Source of the DNA: SFHK01 sp045538305
GTDB taxonomy: Bacteria; Bacillota; Clostridia; Christensenellales; Aristaeellaceae
Assembly (NCBI GenBank): GCA_045538305.1
Contig: JAZSRC010000084.1
Location: 10,524 to 74,523 of the forward strand
DNA length: 64,000 bases
Reading direction: 5' to 3'
Part shown: positions 44,116-53,210 of the stretch, piece after piece
Layout of the letters: each line of letters opens with the position of its first letter
Numbering within the stretch: the stretch's first letter is position 1
The notes under the pieces: generated by a model
What the model saw: only the letters and a program-made list of their open reading frames with translations
Databases searched by the model: none
What the model was told of the DNA's origin: nothing
Made by a program: the position numbers and the translations under genes

Positions 44116-45201
44116 TTATTTGGTTTCGAATGCATAAACGGTTGTGGTATTCATAGGCTTATCGGGCAGAATATTCATGACGTCGAAACCGAACTCGCCT
44201 GTATGGTGGATGGCGTCGGGCGCGCACTGGGTTTCCAGGCACAGGCCGCGGCGGGCTTTGTAGTAGCGGTGTTCAGCGCTGTTATAGCGGTTCAGGTGAT
44301 TTCCGGCATAAAACTGTACGCAGGGCATATCGGTAAACACTTTCATGATACGTCCGGTTTTACCGTCTGTTACACGGGCAGCAAGCCGCAGTCCGGTTTT
44401 TTTATCAATTTCGCCGGAGAGGACAAAGTTATGATCGTAGCCGGAGCCGTTTTTCATTTGTTCGTCGCTTTCCTGATGGGTATGTCCGTCTGCAATCTTG
44501 ACGCCGTTTCTGAGATCGAAGGGCGTTCCTTCTACCGGAACTGTGCTGACGGGAATGCAAATGGCGTCTACCGCCGTCATGTGATCAGCAAAAATCTCGA
44601 TCTTTGCGCGTTCAATGGAGGGCACATGCTTTTGCAACATGCCGCCTAAATTGAAGTAAGTGTGGTTGGTCGGGCTTGCAAAGGTAGGCGCGTCGGAGGT
44701 AATACAATAATTGATTTTCAGCTGTGTATCGTTTGTGAACGTGTAGGTGATCTTCACCTTCAGATTTCCGGGGAAGCCGGTATCGCGCTCATTGAAATCA
44801 TGTGTGAGGATTAACCGGGCTTCGTCCGCGTCCGCTTCGCATACTGCATCCCAGATGACGGTGTGGAAGCCGAAATCGCCGGAATGAAGAAGCGTGACGC
44901 CGTTTTCATTGGCCGGAAATGCGTAATCCTTTCCATTGAAAGCAAAGGCTGCGCCGCCGATGCGGTTGCCGACAGGGCCGATCAATGCACCCAGATAGCC
45001 GTCGTTTTTTACATAATCGCGAACAGACGGAAAGCCGAGCACTACATTGTCGATTACGCCCTTTTTATCAGGAACGTTTATGGCGACTACGGCACCTGCG
45101 TAGTTGGTAATCTTGACCGACGCGCCGGCAGCGTTTTCAAGCGTGTACAGCTGGCAGGCGGTTGTGCGCACCTGTCCGAAGGGCTCTACCTTAATTCGCA
45201 T
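44116..45201 (-). CDS. galM: Aldose 1-epimerase (mutarotase)
   Basis: 361 residues, the usual length. Interconverts alpha and beta anomers of galactose and glucose. Seen: NYAGAVVAINVPDKKG near the N-terminus, IGPVGNRIGGAAF with the substrate Arg, the catalytic His segment PTNHTYFNLGG (about 176-186), DHNFVLSG with Asp, and the C-terminal GLCLETQCAPDAIHH containing the catalytic Glu. GGAGGAG lies 6 bases before the ATG. Single gene with its own promoter. A sugar transporter is not adjacent. Confidence 0.94.
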   Translation of the reverse strand: MRIKVEPFGQVRTTACQLYTLENAAGASVKITNYAGAVVAINVPDKKGVIDNVVLGFPSVRDYVKNDGYLGALIGPVGNRIGGAAFAFNGKDYAFPANENGVTLLHSGDFGFHTVIWDAVCEADADEARLILTHDFNERDTGFPGNLKVKITYTFTNDTQLKINYCITSDAPTFASPTNHTYFNLGGMLQKHVPSIERAKIEIFADHMTAVDAICIPVSTVPVEGTPFDLRNGVKIADGHTHQESDEQMKNGSGYDHNFVLSGEIDKKTGLRLAARVTDGKTGRIMKVFTDMPCVQFYAGNHLNRYNSAEHRYYKARRGLCLETQCAPDAIHHTGEFGFDVMNILPDKPMNTTTVYAFETK

Positions 45202-45239
45202 AATGATCTCCTCCGTTTGTTCTTATTCGGTATACCGTT

Positions 45240-45268
45240 ATTATACGCATAATACACCCGAAAAGCAA
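45240..45268 (-). promoter_or_regulatory. galM promoter
   Basis: Minus strand TTGCTT and a perfect TATAAT with a 17-base spacer. Confidence 0.75.
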
Positions 45269-45298
45269 GCATAGCATGCGCCTGAAAGCCGATTATGC

Positions 45299-45327
45299 TT
45301 GACTTATTGCATAAATACTGTTATTAT
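45299..45327 (+). promoter_or_regulatory. Promoter of the deacetylase-like gene
   Basis: TTGACT and TATTAT with a 17-base spacer, 34 bases before the ATG; back-to-back with the galM promoter. Confidence 0.7.
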
Positions 45328-45361
45328 ACAAGTGGATATGCGGTCATGGGAGTGAACACAT

Positions 45362-46246
45362 ATGGGAAATGGCAGATTCGGCCCAATCAGACAGAAAGAA
45401 AATACGAAAAAAAAGTATAAAATGGATTATAACCGGCTGATCACGTTTGTGATGGTAATTGTTATAGCGGTGCTGGGCGTGATCATATATCGTGACTATA
45501 AAGCCAAGGAAGCCAAAGGCATTCAGATTATGGATGTAACTCCACCTGTCTCCGCCGTGCAGTATCCGGGAGCGGAAACGCCTAAGCCGAAGCATACGCT
45601 GTCGCCGGATGAATTGAGACCGCTGGCTGAAACGGAAGGACTGCTGCCGGTTTTCAATCGTGCAAATACCAATGAAAAAAGAATCGCCATTACCGTAGAA
45701 GGGCTGAACGATTCCGAAAACATCAATACACTTATTGGTTTGTGCGCAACCTATGGCGTAAAATTAACCTTCTTCCCCACGGGCGAGGAGCTTACCCGCG
45801 ATATGAGAATCTGGCCGATGGCTATTCTGAGCGGACATCAGATCGAAAACCATACCTATTCCAATAAAGCGCTTCAAAGCTTGACGCAAGAGGATATGGT
45901 TAACGAAATTATCGTTCATACCAGTATCCTGCGTTCCATTATCGGAAACGATTATCAGCCGCATTTTCTGCGGACAAACGATATGAGCGATGATCTGCAT
46001 CCGGCCATTCATAAAGTGCTTACCGAAAACGGCTATTTCGGCGTGGTTCGCTGGCGTGTGCATACGCCTTCCGGCATAAATGATGTTGAGCCCGGAGCAA
46101 TACTGGCATACACGCTGAACGACAAGGGGCTTAAGCAGCTTTCCGCAGCCATTCCCGTGCTTATAGAGAACGGTTTTGAGATGGTTACGCTGAACGAGCT
46201 GTTTATGTACCCGGATAATTTTCCGCAAACCGAGAATAACGGATAA
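45362..46246 (+). CDS. Polysaccharide-deacetylase-fold protein lacking the catalytic residues
   Basis: 294 residues. One N-terminal membrane segment (about 26-43) anchors an outside domain that follows the NodB polysaccharide deacetylase fold (about 100-285). The first motif, TFDD in active enzymes, reads TVEGLND here, and the second, H-x3-H, reads ENHTYSN, with the second His replaced by Asn. The third-motif Arg-x3 region (HFLRTND) is kept. I infer an inactive, wall- or sugar-binding relative. GGGAGTG precedes the ATG by 7 bases. Its promoter is back-to-back with galM. Confidence 0.75.
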   Translation: MGNGRFGPIRQKENTKKKYKMDYNRLITFVMVIVIAVLGVIIYRDYKAKEAKGIQIMDVTPPVSAVQYPGAETPKPKHTLSPDELRPLAETEGLLPVFNRANTNEKRIAITVEGLNDSENINTLIGLCATYGVKLTFFPTGEELTRDMRIWPMAILSGHQIENHTYSNKALQSLTQEDMVNEIIVHTSILRSIIGNDYQPHFLRTNDMSDDLHPAIHKVLTENGYFGVVRWRVHTPSGINDVEPGAILAYTLNDKGLKQLSAAIPVLIENGFEMVTLNELFMYPDNFPQTENNG

Positions 46247-46304
46247 AAAAGAAGCGCCTTCCATGCGAAAATCGTGTGTAATGTACGCCAAACGCGCACA
46301 AAAC

Positions 46305-46333
46305 TTGACATGATTCATGAATGGGCGTATAAT
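46305..46333 (+). promoter_or_regulatory. Consensus promoter of the TSCPD gene run
   Basis: TTGACA and TATAAT with a 17-base spacer, a perfect match to the vegetative consensus, 29 bases before the TSCPD gene. Confidence 0.88.
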
Positions 46334-46362
46334 TGACATGATTAAGTATCGGAGGAATTTGC

Positions 46363-46614
46363 ATGTTTACCTACCGCACGAAAGGCACCTGTTCTTCTCA
46401 GATTCTCATTGAAACCGATGGCGATACGATTGTTTCCGTACAGTTTGTAGGCGGATGCACCGGCAATACTCAGGGTGTTGCAAGGCTTGCTGAGGGCCGC
46501 AAAATTGACGATGTCATTCAGCTGCTTTCCGGCATTCAGTGCCGCGGCGGCACGTCCTGCCCGGATCAGCTTTCCAGGGCGCTGACGGCTATGCGTCAGA
46601 GCGGGAACGAATGA
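46363..46614 (+). CDS. TSCPD domain protein (TIGR03905-type)
   Basis: 83 residues, the full length of these small proteins. Seen: GTCSSQI at the N-terminus, VQFVGGCTGNTQGVARL, and the name-giving TSCPDQLS near 64-71 with conserved Cys residues. The TSCPD domain also occurs at the C-terminus of vitamin-B12-dependent ribonucleotide reductase, where it is thought to bind metal or assist the Cys relay; the stand-alone function is not known. GGAGG precedes the ATG. The stop overlaps the next start. Confidence 0.9.
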   Translation: MFTYRTKGTCSSQILIETDGDTIVSVQFVGGCTGNTQGVARLAEGRKIDDVIQLLSGIQCRGGTSCPDQLSRALTAMRQSGNE

Positions 46615-46997
46615 TGAAGGGTTTTCATTTTTCACCCCTGCCTGCAGGCGGTCCGCGCAGACCCGATTATTTTGAAAGACGCCGGCGTCCCCGTGGAGGC
46701 AGCGCGCGTTCATATTCGGAAAGCGTAAAAACACCGGCATCTGTAACTGCGGACAGAAAGCGACTGATGGTCATGCTGGCGCTGACGGCGGTTCTCCCGC
46801 CGGTGGGGATTGCTCTTATGTGGCATGAGGGGCTTTTAAAGATGCCCATGCGTATTGCCGCTACAGCTGCAGCATTTTTTCTGATGGTATTGTATTTCAG
46901 CTGGATAATTCCCGAAGTTAAGCCGGATGTTTATCAGCCGCCGGTTCAGAAACCGGCAGCGGTTACGGAGTATTCTGCTTCGGACATAGGTCAGTAA
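46611..46997 (+). CDS. Small membrane protein of unknown function
   Basis: 128 residues, starting with ATGATG that overlaps the TSCPD stop. An Arg/Pro-rich, basic N-terminus (RRPDYFERRRRPRGG) is followed by two membrane segments (about 47-65 and 75-98) and a Pro-rich tail. Not recognised. Its basic cytoplasmic tail and the acidic proteins on both sides (41133, 47055) may interact, but that is speculation. Operon with the TSCPD gene and probably with the zinc-ribbon gene 58 bases downstream. Confidence 0.6.
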   Translation: MMKGFHFSPLPAGGPRRPDYFERRRRPRGGSARSYSESVKTPASVTADRKRLMVMLALTAVLPPVGIALMWHEGLLKMPMRIAATAAAFFLMVLYFSWIIPEVKPDVYQPPVQKPAAVTEYSASDIGQ

Positions 46998-47054
46998 AGC
47001 ATGTAAAACGGGTACAAGGCCCGGATTGCATATTTTTAACGAGGAGGAACGAAA

Positions 47055-48878
47055 ATGTTCTGCTCCAACTGCGGCAAAACGCTTAAGGGTGACGCCGCGA
47101 CATGCCCTCATTGCGGAAACGCCATCGGCGACAGCCGCTTTGACGGACACAATTATACCGGCGCACAGGTGCGCACAAAGCCCGGAGAGGCGGTACGTTT
47201 ACCGGCCAATCACACCAAAACCACATTTATGGGATCGGATTCCTCCATGGACGCCGACGTCGATGCGCGCACTACATATCGGGCAACTGCAGGTGCGAGG
47301 GTTCCGGAGTATGCGCAGGCGGAGGAACGCGAACCCCTGTACGACAGCCAGAAGGCAGACGAGTACCGGGAGGATATGCAGGCTCAGGGAAACGATCTTC
47401 CGGCAGAAGAAGCGCCCATTCCGCGCCGTAAGCGCCGTGCAGAAATGGCAAGGAATGCCGAAAATGAAGCGCAGTCCCTTTCATTTGCTGACGAAAAGCC
47501 TGTACGCGAGGTGAAAAAGCGCCCCGTAAAGGCGAAAAAGCCTCCGAAGCCGGAGCAGGCAGACAAAAAAGAATTGGAAGAGGAACAGGCTGAGCTGGAA
47601 GAAATCCGCGCGCGCGATATACAGCTCGATACGCGAGTGGGCATCAGCGACGATGTTCGCTCTTATATGAACCGACTTCGCGAGGAAGCGCTTCAAAAAC
47701 AGCTTAAGCAGCAAAAGAAGCAGGAGCAAAAGACCGAGCAGAAGCAGGAAACGCAGGCCTCCAAACCCGAAAAGAAAAAGCTTGATTTCCGCTCGCTGCG
47801 CAATCGATTCCGCAGGCCTGAAGAGGACTTCGACGCCATCGTACCGGATGAAGCCGAGGAAGCAGATGAGTTTGATTTGAGCGATCTGCCGCCGATGACG
47901 GAATCGGATCAGGCAGACGACGAGGTCGACGCCGTATACGGCACTGAAGATGAATTCGAGGAAGCGCCTGAGGCCGAGTTTGACGAGGCGGAGGAGTTTG
48001 AAGGCGAGACCGAAGAGTTCGAATCCGACGATGAAGAATACGGTTTTGAGGATGAGCTTGCCTACAATCGCAGAAAGAAAACGCTCACGATTGTCAAGTA
48101 TTCCGTAGCCGCTCTGATTGTGGTGGCGGTTTTGGCAGGTGCCATCATAGGCCTTTCCTTCCTTACCGAAAAAACCAAGACTGCACCCATCGATGGCGTA
48201 ACGCTGAGCCTGTATACCGAGGGCGTTGAACTGATGCAGTATCGCGTCAGCAATCAGTATCAGAATGAAAAGCTGAAGGAATTCAACGGCTCCGTTTCCA
48301 GCATGGTAGGCGTAAACGATTCCATAACAAAGGACCTGGATGCGCTGTCATCGATGCTTCCCGAAGCTCCTAGCGTAAACGATAACCGGTTTATTGCAGC
48401 GCTGAGCGCCATTCAGACCAATATCAACAATTGTCTTACGAACGATATGATGGCTCTTACCGATACCGGTAAGACCGCTGAAGAACGCGAAGCGGCTTCC
48501 AACGAGCGTTGGGACATCGTGCGCGAAATGGTGAACATGCTCGCAACCGCAACCAATCCCGCTCAGCTGGACGGTATTGTAAACGGCGAAAAGATCGATG
48601 TTATTCAGAATACAACGCCGGAGCCCGTTCTGACGACTACGCCGCCTCCCTATACCACGCTCGCCGTAGGCTCTGATGGCCAGCAGGTTACCGAGCTTCA
48701 GTCAAGGCTCAGCGCGCTCGGCTATCTGAAGAGCGAGGTGGACGGCGACTTTGGAAGCAAGACGAAAACAGCCGTGCAGCTGTTCCAGAAGGCCGCTGGT
48801 CTACCGATTACCGGTATTGCCGATGTTGAAACGCAGATTGCACTGTTTGACGAGAATGCGCCCAAAAGCACAAACTAA
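47055..48878 (+). CDS. Zinc-ribbon, acidic-linker, membrane protein with outside peptidoglycan-binding domain
   Basis: 607 residues. Order: N-terminal zinc ribbon with two Cys-x2-Cys pairs (CSNCGK at 3-6, CPHCGN at 17-20); a charged, helical middle with basic (about 115-260) and acidic (about 265-335) stretches; one membrane segment (about 345-368); an extracellular helical region; and a C-terminal PG_binding_1 repeat (about 535-600; VGSDGQQVTELQSRLSALGY and AVQLFQKAAGLP). The ribbon is inside and the wall-binding domain outside. The design is that of a signal or scaffold linking cytoplasm to wall. No known name. GGAGG precedes the ATG; a strong terminator follows. Confidence 0.85.
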   Translation: MFCSNCGKTLKGDAATCPHCGNAIGDSRFDGHNYTGAQVRTKPGEAVRLPANHTKTTFMGSDSSMDADVDARTTYRATAGARVPEYAQAEEREPLYDSQKADEYREDMQAQGNDLPAEEAPIPRRKRRAEMARNAENEAQSLSFADEKPVREVKKRPVKAKKPPKPEQADKKELEEEQAELEEIRARDIQLDTRVGISDDVRSYMNRLREEALQKQLKQQKKQEQKTEQKQETQASKPEKKKLDFRSLRNRFRRPEEDFDAIVPDEAEEADEFDLSDLPPMTESDQADDEVDAVYGTEDEFEEAPEAEFDEAEEFEGETEEFESDDEEYGFEDELAYNRRKKTLTIVKYSVAALIVVAVLAGAIIGLSFLTEKTKTAPIDGVTLSLYTEGVELMQYRVSNQYQNEKLKEFNGSVSSMVGVNDSITKDLDALSSMLPEAPSVNDNRFIAALSAIQTNINNCLTNDMMALTDTGKTAEEREAASNERWDIVREMVNMLATATNPAQLDGIVNGEKIDVIQNTTPEPVLTTTPPPYTTLAVGSDGQQVTELQSRLSALGYLKSEVDGDFGSKTKTAVQLFQKAAGLPITGIADVETQIALFDENAPKSTN

Positions 48879-48893
48879 GCAAACTATATCTAC

Positions 48894-48919
48894 GCCGCCC
48901 CCGCGTGGGGCGGCTTTTT
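48894..48919 (+). terminator. Terminator after the zinc-ribbon gene
   Basis: GCCGCCCC/GGGGCGGC stem, 5-base loop, then TTTTT. Confidence 0.92.
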
Positions 48920-48945
48920 AGGCCGCAGGGAAAGGGTGTGAAAGT

Positions 48946-49851
48946 ATGAACGATATGCCGATTGCGGCGCTCATATACGATTTTGATAAGACGCTGAGTC
49001 CGAAGGACATGCAGGAGTACAGCTTTCTTCCGGGCATCGGTATGAAGCCGGAAGATTTCTGGGGTGAATGTCGGGATGTACAGCTGGAAAGCGGCATGGA
49101 CAGCGTGCATGCCTATATGCTGATGATGAAAAGAAGAAGCAGGGGAACCAATCTGCTTACGCGCAGGTCCCTTGAGGGCTTGGGCCGGGAGGTGGAGTTC
49201 TTTCCCGGCGTCGAAACATGGTTTGAAAGAATCAATAAAATTGGTCTGAAAGCCGGCGTGCGCGTGGAACACTATATCATTTCTTCCGGCCTTCGCGAAA
49301 TCATTGAGGGCTCTCGCATCGCCGGTGCGTTCAAGGCGGTGTTTGCCGCTTCCTTTGTGTACGGTGAGGACGGGCTTGCCGAATGGCCCGCCACGGCGGT
49401 GACCTATACGGAGAAAACGCAGCATTTGTTCAGAATCAATAAGGGAATACTGGATATTACCAATGACAGGGATTTGAACGGTTTCACGCCCGAGTATAAA
49501 AGGCGCGTACCCTTTGCCAATATGATCTATGTGGGCGACGGCCTTACGGACGTTCCGTGTATGAAAATGACAAAGATGAAGGGCGGAACCTCAATTGCCG
49601 TGCATGCCGAAGGAAAATCGGAATTGTGCGACAATATGATTCTTCAGGGCCGGTGCGATTATGCGGTACTGGCGGATTATACCGAGGGCAGCGAAATTGA
49701 GGAAGTCGTCACCAGGCTGCTGTATAAAATCTCCGCGAACAGCGAGTGTCTGAAGCTGCACGAAAAGCAGATTGAACGCGCGGTTGCCCGCGGAGGCACG
49801 CCTGAATGGCTGTTGCAGATCAATCAGGATAATACCGATCTTGAATCGTAA
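48946..49851 (+). CDS. HAD family hydrolase
   Basis: 301 residues. Haloacid-dehalogenase-fold phosphatase: motif I is DFDKTLS (about 12-18), motif II is a Ser in HYIISSGLRE, and motif IV is YVGDGLTDVPCM near 191-202. A long helical cap lies between. The substrate is unknown. It is followed 24 bases later by a PfkB-type kinase, so the two may handle related phosphosugars. The start ATG is about 8 bases after AAAGGG. Confidence 0.85.
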   Translation: MNDMPIAALIYDFDKTLSPKDMQEYSFLPGIGMKPEDFWGECRDVQLESGMDSVHAYMLMMKRRSRGTNLLTRRSLEGLGREVEFFPGVETWFERINKIGLKAGVRVEHYIISSGLREIIEGSRIAGAFKAVFAASFVYGEDGLAEWPATAVTYTEKTQHLFRINKGILDITNDRDLNGFTPEYKRRVPFANMIYVGDGLTDVPCMKMTKMKGGTSIAVHAEGKSELCDNMILQGRCDYAVLADYTEGSEIEEVVTRLLYKISANSECLKLHEKQIERAVARGGTPEWLLQINQDNTDLES

Positions 49852-49875
49852 TTCAAAGAAAAGAAGGGGATTGGT

Positions 49876-50871
49876 TTGGGTACGATTGCGGTTGCCGGAA
49901 ATATGATTGTAGATAAAATCAAGATTGTGCGCGTTTTTCCCGCGCGTCATGAGCTTACGCACATCCTGTCAACTTCCGACAGCTTCGGCGGCGCGGCGTG
50001 CAATACGGGCATGGATCTGGCGCGGCTGGATCCTGACGTACAGGTAAAAATTGTCGGTGTGATCGGCGATGACGCGGATGGCGACAGCATACTTTCCTTC
50101 TTTCATGCGCAGCCCAATATCGATACCAGCGGCATTGTGCGGCGCGGAAAAAATGCTTTTACCGATGTGATTACCGAAATGGAAAGCCGGGCAAGGACGT
50201 TTCTGACCTTTCCGGGTTCCGGCGACGAATTCGATATTGATGATGTGGACGTTGAGCATCTGGAATGCGATATTTTCCATATCGGATATATTCTTCTTAT
50301 GAAAACCATGGACTCGCCCGATCCCGTATATGGAACGAGGCTTGCGCATTTGCTGAAAAAGCTTCAGGATAAGGGCATAAAAACCAGCGTAGACGTGGTA
50401 AGCGAAACGGGGAACCGCTATCAAACGCTGGTGCCGCCGAGCCTTAAGTATACGGATTATTTCATCGTAAACGAAATTGAGGCAGGCAAGACCGTTGGGC
50501 TGGAGCTCCGGGATGAAAATGACAGAATCTGCCCGGATGCGGTCAAAGATGCGCTTCAAAGGCTGAAAGCCATGGGAGTATCCCGCTGGGTGATCATCCA
50601 TACGCCGGAGGGTGGATGGGGCCTTGATGAGAACGGCGTTTATCATCATGGGAAAAGCATCCCGCTGCCGGAAGGATACATTCAGGGAACTGTCGGCGCG
50701 GGCGATGCGTTTTGCGCAGGCGCGTTGTATGCGGCTCATACATTAAAGGGGATGGATGACGCCATCCGCTACGGAAACATAGTCGCTGCGTGTTCTCTGT
50801 CCATGCCCGGCGGAACCGAAGGCGTTATCGCCATTGACGAAGCGCTCGAAAAGTTTAAAAATATTTCATAA
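49876..50871 (+). CDS. PfkB family carbohydrate kinase
   Basis: 331 residues from a TTG at 49876, 6 bases after GAAGGGG. Ribokinase fold: AVAGNMIVDKIK at the N-terminus, SFGGAACNTGMDLARL (sugar-binding), and the C-terminal GTVGAGDAFCAGAL with catalytic Asp. The substrate is a sugar, nucleoside or similar; nothing nearby narrows it except the HAD phosphatase before it. A terminator follows and the next gene is convergent. Confidence 0.88.
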   Translation: MGTIAVAGNMIVDKIKIVRVFPARHELTHILSTSDSFGGAACNTGMDLARLDPDVQVKIVGVIGDDADGDSILSFFHAQPNIDTSGIVRRGKNAFTDVITEMESRARTFLTFPGSGDEFDIDDVDVEHLECDIFHIGYILLMKTMDSPDPVYGTRLAHLLKKLQDKGIKTSVDVVSETGNRYQTLVPPSLKYTDYFIVNEIEAGKTVGLELRDENDRICPDAVKDALQRLKAMGVSRWVIIHTPEGGWGLDENGVYHHGKSIPLPEGYIQGTVGAGDAFCAGALYAAHTLKGMDDAIRYGNIVAACSLSMPGGTEGVIAIDEALEKFKNIS

Positions 50872-50889
50872 GCTTCACGACAAAAAAAT

Positions 50890-50922
50890 CGGCTTTTGCA
50901 TTCTGCAGAAGCCGGTTTTTTT
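50890..50922. terminator. Terminator between PfkB kinase and esterase
   Basis: CGGCTTTTGCA and TGCAGAAGCCG form an 11-bp stem with one mismatch and a 3-base loop, followed by TTTTTTT; shared by convergent genes. Confidence 0.85.
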
Positions 50923-51580
50923 ATGCGTTATGTAACAACCAGTTCATTGCCCGGAGCATGCGCCCTTCGGGGTTTTCAAAATGATTTCCGGGATTGACTT
51001 CATAGATTGTCCTTCGGCATACCGATTGATAAAACCGAAACGCCGCTTGCGTATTTTCGCCCACAGCCTTTAAACGTGCGTTTCGAACCTTGGCTTCCCT
51101 GTCTCCAAGGGAAAGGTACACGGAGCAATCACTTCGAACGGGCGGATGGGATAGAAGGTATTCCGGGAAGCCGTCAAACCACAATGAACCCGAAACGGAG
51201 GCGGCCGATTGGAAAAAATTGGTTTTTGTAATCGCGTACAGGGAGAAAAGGCCGGCAAGCGAATAGCCGCATGCGGCGCGGTATGCGCCGGTAAGCCCCG
51301 CTGCCCGCTCAGCTTCCGGAAGGATACGGTTGAGGACCTTTTCCAGAAACTCGTCTGCGCCGCCTGAGAACTCTTCGCCGGAGGGAAAGCATGCGGGGGC
51401 TTTCCAGGGAGAGAGCATGTGATTCCAATCATTTACGCCAATGGTAATCACGCTTGCTTCGGTTGCATCCCATTCGTTGACCGGATATGCTCGGGCAATA
51501 TCTGATGAGAAAAGAACGAACAGCTTGTCCCTGTTGCCGATATGAAGGGAAACAGGCGCGCCGGATATGTGAAGCAGCAT
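50921..51580 (-). CDS. Alpha/beta hydrolase of the esterase (Fes/esterase-D-like) group
   Basis: 219 residues. The nucleophile elbow is GYSLAGLFS (about 107-115, Ser at 109), the acid residue lies in the LSLGDREAK region (Asp near 157), and the catalytic His in PGNHFENP (near 200). The fold and spacing resemble the enterochelin-esterase/putative-esterase group. There is no signal peptide. It starts 3 bases after the MATE gene stop (TGATCATG), so it is translationally coupled to an efflux pump; a role in drug or siderophore hydrolysis can be imagined but not shown. Confidence 0.75.
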   Translation of the reverse strand: MLLHISGAPVSLHIGNRDKLFVLFSSDIARAYPVNEWDATEASVITIGVNDWNHMLSPWKAPACFPSGEEFSGGADEFLEKVLNRILPEAERAAGLTGAYRAACGYSLAGLFSLYAITKTNFFQSAASVSGSLWFDGFPEYLLSHPPVRSDCSVYLSLGDREAKVRNARLKAVGENTQAAFRFYQSVCRRTIYEVNPGNHFENPEGRMLRAMNWLLHNA

Positions 51581-51582
51581 GA

Positions 51583-52980
51583 TCAGTTTGCCCTATGCAT
51601 GCGTACCTTGATCCAATGATTGGTGTTTATTCTGATGCGCATGACGATTGTTCGTATAAGCCATTCAACTGTTTGTCCAAGCCATACGCCGGCGACGCCA
51701 AGCCCCAGCGGAATGGTGAAAAGATAGCCAAAGCCGAGTCTTCCGACAAACAGCGCCGCGAGGGAAATGACAGAGGTGAATGTGGCATCGCCTGCCGTTC
51801 GCGTGGCGGCGGGGAGGATAAACGCATCGCACCACAGAATCGGCATGGGCAATGCGCCGATGGCCAGGGCGATCATGATGGTGGAACGTGCTTCCTCGGC
51901 AGGAGAATTCAGGTTCATCAGCATGGGCGTCAGGGGCATGATCAGCAGTATGGCAAACAGCATGACAAACCGGCCGATCAGCACAAAGTCGCGCGCATAT
52001 TTTCTGACAAGGTCAATGCGCTTTGCGCCTACGCACTGGCCGCAGACGGTGCTGGTAATGGCGGTAACGGCGTATGCAAAGGCGTAATAGAGGTTAAACA
52101 GCGAACAGGCGATGCCGTGAGCGGCCAGCTCGGTGGTGGTAAGCTGTGTCAGATACCTTTGTACCAGAAGCATTCCGCCCTGGAACAGCAGCTGCTCAAA
52201 TGAGAAAGGGATACCGAGCGTCATGGTTTCGCGGATAATGCTTCGGTCAAAGGTGATAAAGTGCTTAAGCCGCATGAACATGTGACTGCTTTTGCGCAGA
52301 AGCCATATAAGCGCAAACACCATGCCGATTCCGCGCGCCGCCAGATAAGACAGCGCGGAGCCAAGCGCCGCCAGATGGAGAATGTTGATGAATATAAAGG
52401 AAAACAAAAGATGCATGAGATTGATTACGATGGTCAGCATAAGGCTGCTTTTCGCGTCGCCCAAGCTTCTGAAGGAGTTGAAAATCACGCAGAATACCGC
52501 ATAGGGAGGCAGTGAAAGCGAATAGGCCTGCATATAGCTGACCGCCTGCAGAATGACTTTTTCGTCCGCGGACCCGTACAGAGAAACGATGAGCGGCTCC
52601 GAAAACACATACAGAAGCACGGTGATGATCAGGGAAATGAAGGCAATCAGCGTGGATGCCTGTCCGATGGCAGAACGCACGCGCTCCATATTGCCTGCGC
52701 CCTTTGCGCGGGCAACCACGATGGATACGCCCATACTGATTGCGGAAAACAGGGCGTATGCCAATGCGCCGATGACCAGTACCAGATTCACTGCGGCGAT
52801 GGCTTCCTGACCGGAGGAGGAAACCATGGCGGTGGAAAGTATGCCGATAACAAAAATGAACAGCTGATCCAATACCAGCGGCAGGAACATGCCGCGCAGC
52901 TTTTTGTATGAAAACTGCTGGGAGTTAAGGCGTTTTTCAAGCTTTTTATCAATTATCAAAAGCCAGGAGGGAGCTTTCAT
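51583..52980 (-). CDS. MATE family efflux transporter
   Basis: 465 residues from the ATG at 52980, about 11 bases after AAAGGA; an ATG 12 bases upstream touches the ribosome binding site. Twelve membrane segments in two MatE halves, with ALGSALSYLAARG and the NLVLVIGALAYALFSAISMG region typical of the DinF/NorM-like group. These use a sodium or proton gradient to export cationic drugs or metabolites. It forms a unit with the esterase downstream. Divergent from the phage-type gene cluster. Confidence 0.9.
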   Translation of the reverse strand: MKAPSWLLIIDKKLEKRLNSQQFSYKKLRGMFLPLVLDQLFIFVIGILSTAMVSSSGQEAIAAVNLVLVIGALAYALFSAISMGVSIVVARAKGAGNMERVRSAIGQASTLIAFISLIITVLLYVFSEPLIVSLYGSADEKVILQAVSYMQAYSLSLPPYAVFCVIFNSFRSLGDAKSSLMLTIVINLMHLLFSFIFINILHLAALGSALSYLAARGIGMVFALIWLLRKSSHMFMRLKHFITFDRSIIRETMTLGIPFSFEQLLFQGGMLLVQRYLTQLTTTELAAHGIACSLFNLYYAFAYAVTAITSTVCGQCVGAKRIDLVRKYARDFVLIGRFVMLFAILLIMPLTPMLMNLNSPAEEARSTIMIALAIGALPMPILWCDAFILPAATRTAGDATFTSVISLAALFVGRLGFGYLFTIPLGLGVAGVWLGQTVEWLIRTIVMRIRINTNHWIKVRMHRAN

Positions 52981-53210
52981 AGCGGATATCATCCTTTGAT
53001 TTTCTTATATTTTCAGATGTGTGTATCAATAGCTATTATACGCCTGTCTTCGATCCTTTTCCAGTGGCAGAAGGCACAGTTAGGCTGTATTTTGGAAAAT
53101 ATATGGTTATTTTCGGGCGTGTAGCAAATGTTGCGGCCGGTTTTGTATCATGTGAATACGCGCTGACAGGTCTGCGCGGGGATCGCATTCATGGGAATGG
53201 AGGTTAACAA

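Noticed and set aside
52981..53210. Search for an integrase, attachment site or repressor before the capsid module
   Set aside because: Only a weak TTGCGG/GAATAC promoter-like pair and no open frame of useful size; no direct repeat flanking the module was found by eye.
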